From NCBI RefSeq assembly GCF_022163125.1, contig NZ_CP091881.1, positions 8,922,501-8,986,500 of the forward strand: a DNA stretch of 64,000 nt, written 5' to 3'. Source of the stretch: Paenibacillus sp. HWE-109 (GTDB lineage Bacteria; Bacillota; Bacilli; Paenibacillales; NBRC-103111). The position numbers and the translations under genes are program-made. The notes under the pieces are model-generated. The model ran no database searches. It had not been told where the DNA came from and saw only the letters and a list, made by a program, of their open reading frames with translations. Positions 54,859 through 62,985 of the stretch are shown one piece after another (positions within the stretch are counted from its first letter, which is position 1; each line of letters opens with the position of its first letter).

Positions 54859-55125
54859 TATGACTTTCCCACTAAACCATCAGAATGTCTCTGGGTCGCC
54901 AAGGAGAAAGTACTTGATCTAGTTACAGCTCAGGCTATTCGTACCCGATATCAAGCCTATTTATCTTTTAATGGAAAAATTAATTATATGGAATATGTCA
55001 CTGCGTCCGAATTTGATGCAAAAGAGTTAATAAAACATCCAAGCAGTCTGGCATTTTTTATAACGATGAATAGTTATGCACTTATTTGTACCAATTGGGC
55101 AGCCGCCGGTACGATCGACGTCTAG
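54859..55125 (+). pseudogene. open frame that lacks its start (probable 1-base frameshift)
   Basis: An 88-codon frame opens directly after TGA at 54856-54858 and runs to TAG at 55125. Its product starts YDFPTKPSECLWVAKEKVLD and has no start codon near its beginning. Three bases before it, an excellent ribosome site (GAGGAGGTAACT) serves an ATG (54855) in a neighbouring frame that stops after two codons. A single-base indel at ATGATATGAC would join the two. The protein is not of a recognised family. No terminator follows, and a Nudix gene begins 55 bases on. Confidence 0.55.
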
Positions 55126-55179
55126 ATAAACATTCCAAAATATGCTGTATTCTAATGAGAAATCAAAGGAGGGATCTGT

Positions 55180-55662
55180 TTGGAGTACCAAGTTCCCAAA
55201 CACTGTATTTCAGTTGCAGGTCTAGTCACCAATGAGAATGGTGAGGTATTGTTGCTTAGAACACATTGGCGTTCGGATACCTGGGAAATGCCAGGGGGAA
55301 ATGTTGAATTGGGAGAACCTCTCGATAAAGCAATTTGCAGAGAGGTTCAAGAGGAGACGGGCATCGTTATTAAGCCAATTGGAATAACTGGTGTTTATAT
55401 GAATATTACGAAACAAGTGCTGACAGTATGTTTCAGAGCTAAATATATTAGCGGGGAAATAAAAATACAAGAAGAAATAGTCGAAGCTCGGTTCATAAAA
55501 ATCGATGAAACGAATATTGAGGAATATATAACAAGGCCGCAGCAAAGATCAAGATTACTAGATGCAATGAATGCAAAATGTCATGTACTCTTTGAATCCT
55601 GGGAAGTAAACCCCAGTTATACATTGTTAAATAGATTGGAAGGGGATATGAACAATAAATGA
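55180..55662 (+). CDS. Nudix hydrolase
   Basis: A 160-residue pyrophosphohydrolase of the Nudix fold. The Nudix box reads GNVELGEPLDKAICREVQEE, then TGI, matching G-x5-E-x7-REVQEE-x-G-I, so the metal site is intact. It would cleave a nucleoside-diphosphate-linked compound; the substrate is unknown. TTG start with AAAGGAGGG six bases upstream. Its TGA overlaps the ATG of a second, broken Nudix gene. Confidence 0.88.
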   Translation: MEYQVPKHCISVAGLVTNENGEVLLLRTHWRSDTWEMPGGNVELGEPLDKAICREVQEETGIVIKPIGITGVYMNITKQVLTVCFRAKYISGEIKIQEEIVEARFIKIDETNIEEYITRPQQRSRLLDAMNAKCHVLFESWEVNPSYTLLNRLEGDMNNK

Positions 55663-56401
55663 TAATTAAACCTATCCCTAAAAGTATACAAGTAACTGTT
55701 GATCATGAAGATCTTCACCTTCCATGCACCCTTCAATAATCAATAAATACCTATTGGGACTCATTAACAAAAGAGAAAACATACCTTACTCGAGGCGATA
55801 TATATTCAATTAGTCATACGAGTCTGTCTGAAGAGGAAATGAAGATAACTTTGAAAAAAACTGATTATGCTCATTTTTTATACTCTAAGCAATTGAGTGC
55901 CAATCATAAATATAAGTGCCGTGGAGTGGTTGCGAATGGTGTTATCTTCACAAAGAATGGATTTTTTGTGTTTGGAGAGATGAATACAAATACTTCCACT
56001 CCGGGAAGATTGCAGTTTGTGGCGGGAGGCGTTGAGGCAAGCGATATTCAGGGGAACGTTGTTAATATGTTTGAGAACTTATCGAGGGAAACACAAGACG
56101 AAATTGGTATTGATTTGACCAACTTTAATGTGGTTTCTAGAGTAACGTCTAAATATATTGTACATTGGCAATCGATAGCTTTGGTTTACCTTATTGAATT
56201 ATCCATTGATTCACATGAGCTAAAATTGCATTATGATAGCTTCGAGAGCAACTCCTTAGTAAAAGCATCATCCCAGAATTTTCATTAATTGTCTTTGTGC
56301 ACACAAGGCAGATATCCGGATTCTTAAAAAACGACCAAAGAAGTAAACTCGATTTTTTGCCCAAAGTTCTTGAACAATTAAGCGAGGAATTAATTCAATA
56401 A
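55659..56401 (+). pseudogene. second Nudix-like gene, broken by stop and frameshift
   Basis: The frame begins at an ATG overlapping the Nudix stop (ATGA). It meets TAA at codon 27 (55737-55739), reopens, and contains a Nudix-like box (FVAGGVEAS, then ENLSRETQDEIGI). It stops again at 56288. From about 56270 the next frame continues naturally as SIIPEFSLIVFVHTRQISGF to 56401; a lost A in the run at GTAAAAGC would explain it. An intact product would have about 247 residues. A shorter protein from the ATG at 55839 (149 aa) could still be made, but no good RBS precedes it. Confidence 0.7.
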
Positions 56402-56495
56402 TATGAAAGAACCTTTACTCATGGGAACGTTCATTGCGCTAACTGGGAACTATAGCACAATGTAGAACTGACGGGACACGATAGTTTAATCAAAC

Positions 56496-57007
56496 TTGAG
56501 AACAAAATGCCGCGGCATCTGTTCTTTTTGTCAATCTAATCCAGAAATAATAATGCAATTAGCAGGATGTAACAAAACAACTTTAACGAGGTATAAATTA
56601 CATAATAAAATTAAACAAGCAGAATTTGAGCAGGAACTACAAATGAAATCATATTATTTTGAAATTACTAATCGATTTGTTTATAAAGCTAATAAAAATT
56701 GCGAGAAGTTTACTTATGATGATTATTATAAACATATAGGGAAAACAAAGAATGGATTCAACCAAGGTTTCCTGATTTATTGACGCATCTAGCGAAGTTA
56801 TGGGAAGAAAATAGAAAAATAGCTGATAAGGTTAGAGCTGATGAAATATATGAAAGAGTAAAAGATATCATACATAAAATGATAGCTAATTGAGAACTGC
56901 CTTATTTAAAAAGTATTCGAAATAATTTGGAGAAGCTAGGTGAGCGATATTTTCTATTAGATATGGATAAAGATTTGCGCAAGAGAGTTAAGCAGCTATT
57001 GGAATAA
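56496..57007 (+). pseudogene. decayed gene, possibly transposon-related
   Basis: The frame from TTG 56496 gives CRGICSFCQSNPEIIMQLAG, then KTTLTRYKLHNKIKQAEF, a Cys-containing and HTH-like start, up to about 56760. There the sense passes to another frame (PRFPDLLTHLAKLWEENRK), is cut by TGA at 56891-56893, and resumes as ELPYLKSIRNNLEKLGERYF to TAA at 57007. Two or more lesions mean it is not functional. The three parts in a row with HTH-like character suggest a DNA-binding or transposition accessory protein, but the family was not recognised. Confidence 0.55.
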
Positions 57008-57041
57008 GCCTATTCATAATTTTTTGAATTGGATAAATCAT

Positions 57042-57081
57042 AGAAGCAGCGAATGGTTTAACGACCGTTCCTGCTTTTTTT
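57042..57081 (+). terminator. terminator before the phosphoesterase-STAND genes
   Basis: Arms AAGCAGCGAATGGT and ACCGTTCCTGCTT, then TTTTT. Confidence 0.8.
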
Positions 57082-57210
57082 CTGAAAACGGATGAAATAT
57101 AGGTATTTAGAAATAGTTCGATAGAATTATATGCGTATACTAAGTGAATTGGTGTTAAAATATGGATATGGGAAAACTTATCAATTTATACAATAAACTC
57201 GGGGGTAACT

Positions 57211-58257
57211 ATGAAATCTTTTTGTATTGTGCATCTATCTGATCTTCACATAAGTGATAGAGAAGATGGAAAAACTAGTAATTTAAGAAATGCCCTAATT
57301 AGGGACTTAGTTGACAGAACACAGTCACAATCACTTAAAATCGATGCTATTGCTGTAACTGGTGATTCTGTCGATAGAGGGGGGTCTGTAGGAGCTTTTC
57401 AAATTGCTGAAGAATATTATAAACAATTGATTCATGCCTTAAATATAGAGAAAGAGAATGTCCTATTCGTGCCTGGAAATCACGATTATCCTCGAAGAAC
57501 TGCAATCCAAGTGTTATTGGAAAATACATCAACTGACGATTTTTACAACAAGACTTTATTTACCGAGCACTGGGAGACCTTTCAGGCTCGTCAAAAATCT
57601 TTTCAAAAGATGGTGTGTAATGTAACTGGAGTAAATGATCTTGAGAACACTGAATATGGTGGATCAATTAGGACAATTCAAACCGATAATGGTTTAATAC
57701 GTTTCGTTCTACTTAATTCTTCATGGGCATGTACAGGCGAAAGAGATTTCAGTAATCTTTTTGTCGGAAAATGGCAATTAGATGAGTTAATTAATTTGAA
57801 TAGAAAATTACCTCCTGCTAATTTAGTACTTGGACTAATGCATCATCCAATTGATTGGTTAAATATTGCTGATCAGAAGTTAGTGGTAGAAAATCTTACA
57901 CAACCACATGGTATTAATTTAGATGCAATTCTACATGGACATATTCACACTGGCAGGTTAGATTATACGTTAAATCCAGATAGAGGACTACTTAGTCTGG
58001 TTAGCGGAGTAGGATATCCTGATAAAAGTAATCGTGGAATAGACCAATTTAAGGTTTCTAACTGTCGTTATGCAATCTATAATTTTGATGCTGACAGTGG
58101 AATGCTCACGGTTCAACTCAGAGTTTCAAATGAAAATGGCTCATTTGCAGCAGATACATTACTATACGATCTCGGTAAAGAGACCGGTAGCTTCACTATC
58201 CCATATAAACTAAAACTTAGTTTAATAGAACAAGGTAGTGCGTTGGAAAAAAAATAG
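57211..58257 (+). CDS. metallophosphoesterase, putative effector of STAND module
   Basis: Calcineurin-like phosphoesterase of 348 residues, soluble. Metal-site motifs are D11-L-H13, G51-D52, GNHD (89-92), MHHP and GHIH (about 238-241), all present. GGGGGT precedes the ATG. The gene ends GAA AAA AAA TAG: an A8 tract (58247-58254) lies directly before the stop, and the STAND gene overlaps by 20 bases in the +1 frame. Loss of one A would fuse the two proteins. It may act as nuclease or nucleotide phosphodiesterase when the sensor part is triggered; inference. Confidence 0.88.
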   Translation: MKSFCIVHLSDLHISDREDGKTSNLRNALIRDLVDRTQSQSLKIDAIAVTGDSVDRGGSVGAFQIAEEYYKQLIHALNIEKENVLFVPGNHDYPRRTAIQVLLENTSTDDFYNKTLFTEHWETFQARQKSFQKMVCNVTGVNDLENTEYGGSIRTIQTDNGLIRFVLLNSSWACTGERDFSNLFVGKWQLDELINLNRKLPPANLVLGLMHHPIDWLNIADQKLVVENLTQPHGINLDAILHGHIHTGRLDYTLNPDRGLLSLVSGVGYPDKSNRGIDQFKVSNCRYAIYNFDADSGMLTVQLRVSNENGSFAADTLLYDLGKETGSFTIPYKLKLSLIEQGSALEKK

Positions 58258-60301
58258 CAATTATGTTATTGAAACACCAATTGAAGTTGATTCTGTTCCT
58301 CGAATCCAAGAGTTTGTTGGAAGAGAAGAAGAAATATCAATCTTACAACGAAGAAAATTATCAGCAATTGCAATAACTGGTGTAGGTGGGCAAGGGAAGA
58401 CTGGGCTTGCATCTGAGCTTTTAAAGCGATATACACGTGTTGAAAATCCCACATATGATTATGGAGTTTGGGTAGACTGTCGTGAATTACCCGATTCCTT
58501 GCATTTTAAATTAATCGAAACTCTTGATCGTCTTACAAGAGGAGTAGAGAGTATTGCTCTTTATCGTGATGAAAAAATGGAAGATACTGTTAAGAGATTC
58601 ATTAAACATTTGACTAGTAATAAGATTTTAATTGTATTTGATAACATTGATGCCTATGTTAAGGCCGATACCGAGGGTCCAGTTGAAGAGCTAAAGCCTT
58701 TATTTGAAGCTTTATGTAATAATGCCCACTCAAGCTTAGCAATTTTTACTTGTAGGCCACCGTTAATTCATTCAAGTGGCTCATTCCATCATTTTCAGTT
58801 AAGTGGATTAACTAAATATGATGCAGTTGATTTTTTTAGAAAACGAGGTGTTCAGCTTTCAGGCGATAATGCAGAACATTATTGTGTAGAAATCGTTAGC
58901 CTTACGAAAGGACATCCTTGGTGGTTGGGATTAATTGCAGGCCAAGTTAATACAAAACAAGATTCCTTAAAGCGTTGCGTGAATAAATTTAGCGTTGGTG
59001 GAGTTACCTCAATTGGTCCAATATATGAATATTTCAAAGATATTTGGTCACAACTTAATAAAGAGAGACAGAATATCTTAAGGTATTTAGTAGAGGCGCA
59101 CAGACCATTAACTGAAGATGAAATCGGAATTGTAGTACATGATAATGGTCCAGATAAATTAAAAAAAGAATTAAGAAGGCTTTCTCGATTAGGCCTGGTG
59201 GAGCCACATGAAAGTATTAGTACGGATGGACAATTTATTACTTATCAAGTACACCCACTTATTCGTGAATTTGTTCACGAGTCATATTCAACCTCGGCAC
59301 AGGAAAGATGTGTACAACGAGTATTATACGTCTTTTTACCAAAACGTGTTATAGACTTTCTATTTAAAACGGACATAGAAGTCGATGATTCAATTGTCAT
59401 GTCACCGGCAGCTTTAATGGATTCAATCGAAACATGTCTGAGCTCAAGAAATGCTGAAAAAGCTCTAAATCTGCTTGCTAAATATAATGAATTACTTTAT
59501 AACAGCGGATATCATCATAAATATCAATCATTGGCTTGCCGTGTTCTTGATTCTATACATTGGGAAAGCCATGGTTTAATAACTAAGCATAGTGAATTTT
59601 TAGAATCAATAATTACACATTTGTGTTACAAAGGTGAACAATATCGCAGTAACTACTATCTAAAAAAATACGAAAGCTTGGTGGAAAGTGGAACCCTTGC
59701 ATATTTAAATTACCTTAAATTGGCTTGTGGAGTAGCATGGAACGAGGGAAGGAACAATGAATGCATTACAATTTGTGAGTCACATGTAGAACTCTCTACT
59801 AAGCTCGAAACAACCTATGGATCTGCAGCGGTAAAACATCATTATGCACTTGCACTTCGTGATTCAGGTAAAGTTGAACAAGCGCTAACCTTATTTCATG
59901 AATACTATAATAGTGGATACAAAAGCACGACTAACGAAGCGATATACAAAGGGAACTGTGCTCGGTGCTACTCGAAATTAAATAATTATATTGAGGCTGA
60001 ATCTAATATTCGTGACTCGTTAAAATTATTGATCGAGAAAACATCGTATTTTCAAATCACTAACATTGGATATGCTTATTTATGGATTTCAGAAATAATG
60101 TTTGATAGAGAAAAATACAGAGAATCTAAAGCTTTTATAATGCTGGTAGAAAAAGTTTGGCAAGAATACGCGCCTGGGTTGATTTATAGAATTAATGAAA
60201 CAAAAAATAAATTTATGTCTAATATCTTCTGGAATGAAGAGAGTTTGACAGACTCAGAGATAAAACAGATCGAATCAAAATTCATAGCCAATGACAAATA
60301 G
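58238..60301 (+). CDS. STAND/NB-ARC-type NTPase with C-terminal helical repeats
   Basis: A 687-residue signalling NTPase. EFVGREEEISIL (25-36) leads into Walker A GVGGQGKT (48-55). Walker B is ILIVFDNID (130-138), an NB-ARC-like TCRPP follows, and the GLPL-type motif is KGHPWWLGL. A winged-helix part (about 285-345) and TPR-like helical repeats (about 410-680, e.g. HYALALRDSGKVEQALTLF) complete the STAND layout, in which the repeats sense a ligand and oligomerise the NTPase. The GTG start is poor (AAGG only two bases before it), so translation from the upstream frame by slippage, or a fused parent gene, is likely. Confidence 0.88.
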   Translation: MRWKKNSNYVIETPIEVDSVPRIQEFVGREEEISILQRRKLSAIAITGVGGQGKTGLASELLKRYTRVENPTYDYGVWVDCRELPDSLHFKLIETLDRLTRGVESIALYRDEKMEDTVKRFIKHLTSNKILIVFDNIDAYVKADTEGPVEELKPLFEALCNNAHSSLAIFTCRPPLIHSSGSFHHFQLSGLTKYDAVDFFRKRGVQLSGDNAEHYCVEIVSLTKGHPWWLGLIAGQVNTKQDSLKRCVNKFSVGGVTSIGPIYEYFKDIWSQLNKERQNILRYLVEAHRPLTEDEIGIVVHDNGPDKLKKELRRLSRLGLVEPHESISTDGQFITYQVHPLIREFVHESYSTSAQERCVQRVLYVFLPKRVIDFLFKTDIEVDDSIVMSPAALMDSIETCLSSRNAEKALNLLAKYNELLYNSGYHHKYQSLACRVLDSIHWESHGLITKHSEFLESIITHLCYKGEQYRSNYYLKKYESLVESGTLAYLNYLKLACGVAWNEGRNNECITICESHVELSTKLETTYGSAAVKHHYALALRDSGKVEQALTLFHEYYNSGYKSTTNEAIYKGNCARCYSKLNNYIEAESNIRDSLKLLIEKTSYFQITNIGYAYLWISEIMFDREKYRESKAFIMLVEKVWQEYAPGLIYRINETKNKFMSNIFWNEESLTDSEIKQIESKFIANDK
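58247..58254 (+). other. A8 tract at the phosphoesterase-STAND junction
   Basis: Eight A directly before TAG. Reading seven A gives E-K-N-S-N-Y and runs straight into the STAND frame, making one protein of about 1,030 residues. Confidence 0.85.
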
Positions 60302-60647
60302 ATTTTAATTAGTTTTCATTATAGAAAACGACAAATAGTCATTACAAAAACACTTCTTACTGGGGAGGGATGAAGAACCTTCCCCATTTCAATTGAAACA
60401 TCAAGTTTCCCCGGCACTTTTCCAAAAAGATTCTACTTTGAAATTCAAGAATCACATTGAGGCATATAGTTTCATTTTGAGAGCAATTGTACCTGATATT
60501 TAGCTAGGCAAGCTTGATCGAGGAACGGTACAAACGACAAATCTATGTAACTAATGATTTGGCATGACAGCACCTATCCGACTGATTTATCTAGACAAAT
60601 AAAGAACAAGATATACGAAATTGTGAAGGAGTGCCAACTTAAAATTT
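60302..60647. other. spacer with hairpin
   Basis: No gene found. GGGGAGG...CCTTCCCC (60362-60385) can form a hairpin without a T run. AAGGAGTG near 60627 lies about 14 bases before the next ATG, rather far. Confidence 0.55.
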
Positions 60648-61454
60648 ATGCCACTTAAAGAATTGTTCGAATGGTTTAAGTCTTATTTTAATAACGATCC
60701 AAATTTTGGGTGGTATATAGTTTTTTTACTAATAGTTTTATGGATATACAAAGAGATTCGAAAAACTTACACAGAGAATAAGAAAGAAAACGCTACTTTG
60801 CTTACTCAAACACTTAATGTTTACATGCAGTACAAAATAGATTTGATGAAATATCAGGATGGATTGATAGATTTCTACACACTAAATGAAAAATTTAGTC
60901 CTAATATTTCCACTTTTCCATATCCGTTAAGATTTATCATGAATGAATGGATAGATAGCAAAGGTGTTGATGAAAATTCCTTTCAGAAGATAGTTAATAA
61001 CTTGAATGTGGAAATAAAGTACTTAATTCTCAAACAGGATAACAAATATGATTCTCGGAACGAAGAAGGGGTATCACTACCTCTGATGAATTTTTTAAAA
61101 GGAATAGTCGGACCATTCTATATTCCGCTATTACATACTCTTTTGAATGTCCTTATGGTTATATTTCTCGGCATCATTGTATTGATCGCATTTTCAGGTG
61201 ATATGTATGATAACACTCTAAATATTTCAATAATATTTAATATTTTGTTTTATGCATTAATACTTGAAACAGTTTTAATGGAGATTGTTAAAAAGCGAAG
61301 AAAAGCTACTGTTTCAGGGTTAGTAATTTCTGCAATTTTTATAGGTTCTTCCTGTATTTTGTTTGCTTACGGACCGTGGTATCGTGGAATTATATTATTT
61401 ATTTTATTGATATCTTATGCAATTTTGTGCTTGAAAATTTTCAAAAGAAATTAG
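60648..61454 (+). CDS. hypothetical membrane protein
   Basis: A 268-residue protein with an N-terminal helix (about 22-35), a cytoplasmic or outer domain of about 120 residues, and four further helices (about 160-182, 192-210, 222-240 and 246-264). No family was recognised. The RBS AAGGAGTG is about 14 bases from the ATG. Membrane proteins with this one-plus-four layout occur as pore effectors in several defence systems, but there is no motif here that shows it. Confidence 0.7.
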   Translation: MPLKELFEWFKSYFNNDPNFGWYIVFLLIVLWIYKEIRKTYTENKKENATLLTQTLNVYMQYKIDLMKYQDGLIDFYTLNEKFSPNISTFPYPLRFIMNEWIDSKGVDENSFQKIVNNLNVEIKYLILKQDNKYDSRNEEGVSLPLMNFLKGIVGPFYIPLLHTLLNVLMVIFLGIIVLIAFSGDMYDNTLNISIIFNILFYALILETVLMEIVKKRRKATVSGLVISAIFIGSSCILFAYGPWYRGIILFILLISYAILCLKIFKRN

Positions 61455-61580
61455 TGGAAAAATTTTGTTTTGATTATTTTCCGACCCAAGTTGCCGCATA
61501 AACAATTATGAATTCTAGATTTACTGACATAAGAGGAAATCTTTATACTTACTAAGTCAAAGGGGGGACAGTCACTACTC

Positions 61581-62330
61581 ATGAAAATTCGAACGAGCTG
61601 TATTGAGTGTATTAGGGAAAAAGCGCATAGAGATGAACAAGACCTTCGCCTTGAAATACGTGACGACGGAATTTATAGTGTTACTTGTTTTAATGGACAT
61701 GAATCAACAATAGTTCTTAATCATCATAAATATGAAATACTATTTGAAATGGGCGTCCTTGCATTATCTGATGGATATACAAGGGAAGCGGTATCGAATT
61801 TTGCTGCTTCTCTAGAGAGGTTTTATGAATTTAGTATTGAGGTATTTTTACGTAATAGTGGAGTATATGGGAGTGCGTTTGAGCAAACATGGAAAAACCT
61901 TAGAAACCAATCAGAAAGACAGTTAGGAGCTTACCTAATTTTATATCTAAATCATTATAGTAAATATGAACTTATAGGGAAACAACCTGAAATGTTTGAT
62001 GACAAACTAACTAAATTTAGAAACGATGTAATACATAAAGGTAAATTCCCGTCTTATGATGAGGTTATTAAATATTCGGAAGCAGTGTTCACATTTATTA
62101 GAAACCATTTAGTTGATCTTAAGGGTGAATTTAGTGATGCAGTTGAAATTGTTAATGATAAATATATTGCGAATTACATGATGAAAAATAATTCTGATGG
62201 GAAACATCTAGTTTCGTGGAGCGAAAATACAGTCTTCAGAGCTTCTAGGCCAATTGAGGAGATAAAAGAACTGAATTTCTTAAATTGTATTGATGAAAAA
62301 AGAGTCTACAGAACCTTTCATAATAAGTAA
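61581..62330 (+). CDS. HEPN-like protein with zinc-ribbon-like N terminus
   Basis: A 249-residue soluble protein. Cys7, Cys10, Cys36 and His40 (SCIEC...TCFNGH) could bind zinc. The helical region 52-185 has KFRNDVIHKG with Arg147 and His152, the R-x4-H pattern of HEPN nucleases, in a typical setting. HEPN proteins in such islands are often RNases triggered by phage infection. Start ATG after AAGGGGGG. A strong terminator lies 120 bases on. The HEPN call rests on one motif and helix pattern. Confidence 0.65.
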   Translation: MKIRTSCIECIREKAHRDEQDLRLEIRDDGIYSVTCFNGHESTIVLNHHKYEILFEMGVLALSDGYTREAVSNFAASLERFYEFSIEVFLRNSGVYGSAFEQTWKNLRNQSERQLGAYLILYLNHYSKYELIGKQPEMFDDKLTKFRNDVIHKGKFPSYDEVIKYSEAVFTFIRNHLVDLKGEFSDAVEIVNDKYIANYMMKNNSDGKHLVSWSENTVFRASRPIEEIKELNFLNCIDEKRVYRTFHNK

Positions 62331-62453
62331 TTTCACTAATATCTAGAAGAATAAAAGAACAAAATAGAAGTGCCGCGATTAATGACAAAAGATATTACAT
62401 AATTACTCACTTTATGCCAAAAGTCATTCTAACGAGTGCCAAATGTACTTTAC

Positions 62454-62478
62454 AAAACACCCCTCTTAGGGGTGTTTT
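62454..62478 (+). terminator. terminator at the right end of the island
   Basis: Perfect arms AAAACACCCCT and AGGGGTGTTTT, loop CTT. It lies just inside the right terminal repeat. Confidence 0.88.
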
Positions 62479-62481
62479 CAA

Positions 62482-62505
62482 TGACAAAGTGACTTACAAC
62501 TCACA
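62482..62505 (-). repeat. right end: terminal inverted repeat
   Basis: Inverse copy of the left 24-bp end with one change. Inward from it (minus strand) are a hairpin and looser relatives of the repeat, ATTTGGCAC, CTTTTGGCAT and CTTTTGTCAT, down to about 62380. Confidence 0.8.
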
Positions 62506-62516
62506 AACTAAGACAG

Positions 62517-62555
62517 TCCCGATGTGGCTCAAGGCCTTGAGACATCGGGATTTTT
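62517..62555 (+). terminator. terminator, copy 2, outside the right end
   Basis: Arms TCCCGATG and CATCGGGA with inner GGCTCAAGGCC; near copy of 50876-50916. ACTAAGAC precedes both copies. Confidence 0.85.
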
Positions 62556-62604
62556 CGTTTTTTGATAAGTTGAATTTTTAAATGAACATTTTGGAGGGGT
62601 TTCT

Positions 62605-62691
62605 TTGAAATTCAAAGGAGGAAATGTAAAAAGACTGAGGGAAATACATAATCTAAATCAAATTGAATTTGCTAAGTTATTTGGGTCATAA
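62605..62691 (+). pseudogene. truncated Xre regulator
   Basis: TTG start (GAGGGG upstream), then KFKGGNVKRLREIHNLNQIE, FAKLFGS and a stop. It matches the first HTH helices of the island's Xre protein (NIKRLRKIHNLNQVDF) but is cut after 28 codons, exactly where an 18-bp palindrome begins. Confidence 0.75.
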
Positions 62692-62708
62692 CTCCACATA
62701 TGTGGAGT
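62691..62708. repeat. perfect 18-bp palindrome
   Basis: ACTCCACATATGTGGAGT is its own reverse complement. It starts at the last base of the truncated xre stop codon. Confidence 0.85.
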
Positions 62709-62985
62709 GTACAGTGTTACTTAAATTGAAAGGGGCTAATGGTTAAGCACCTTATAGTAATTCGCCCTTTACATGAGGTTGGTCGATATTGTAATGAATC
62801 ATGGTAAACCATCCACTTGATTTTCAAATCCGTCAGCAATTTCGATGATTTCTGGATTAATGGGGCAATATGTTCCTGTTGTTCAAGTGTGTGTTTGTTA
62901 GCTCTGATATACTAAGATGAGGGCGGTAGTGATTATTGGCTTTGAAAGAATGATTATATCAAGTAATTATGAAGGAATTTAAATA
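62709..62985. other. spacer without gene
   Basis: Nothing coding was found. AAGGAATTT lies five bases before the next ATG; CTGATATACTAAG near 62905 could contain a -10. Confidence 0.5.

Larger units (their letters stand above)
50793..62505. mobile_element. candidate transposon-like defence island bounded by inverted repeats
   Basis: The left end reads TGTGAGTTGTAA-T-TCACTTTGTCA and the right end, on the opposite strand, TGTGAGTTGTAA-G-TCACTTTGTCA: 23 of 24 bases match. Ends begin TGT and finish ACA, as in DDE transposons. Inside the left end, TTTGTCA and TTTGGAACGT alternate with a 22-23 base period (50810-50863). Such repeats look like multiple transposase sites of Tn7-like or Tn5053-like elements. 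Composition falls from GC-rich to AT-rich exactly here. The 11.7 kb carry Xre, nuclease, Nudix, STAND and HEPN genes, but no recognised transposase. Target duplications are at best imperfect (TAACT/AAACT). Confidence 0.65.

Noticed and set aside
50788..62510. Clean 5-bp target-site duplication at the island ends
   Set aside because: Flanks ATAAC and AACTA differ; shifting by one base gives TAACT/AAACT with one mismatch, which is too weak to claim.
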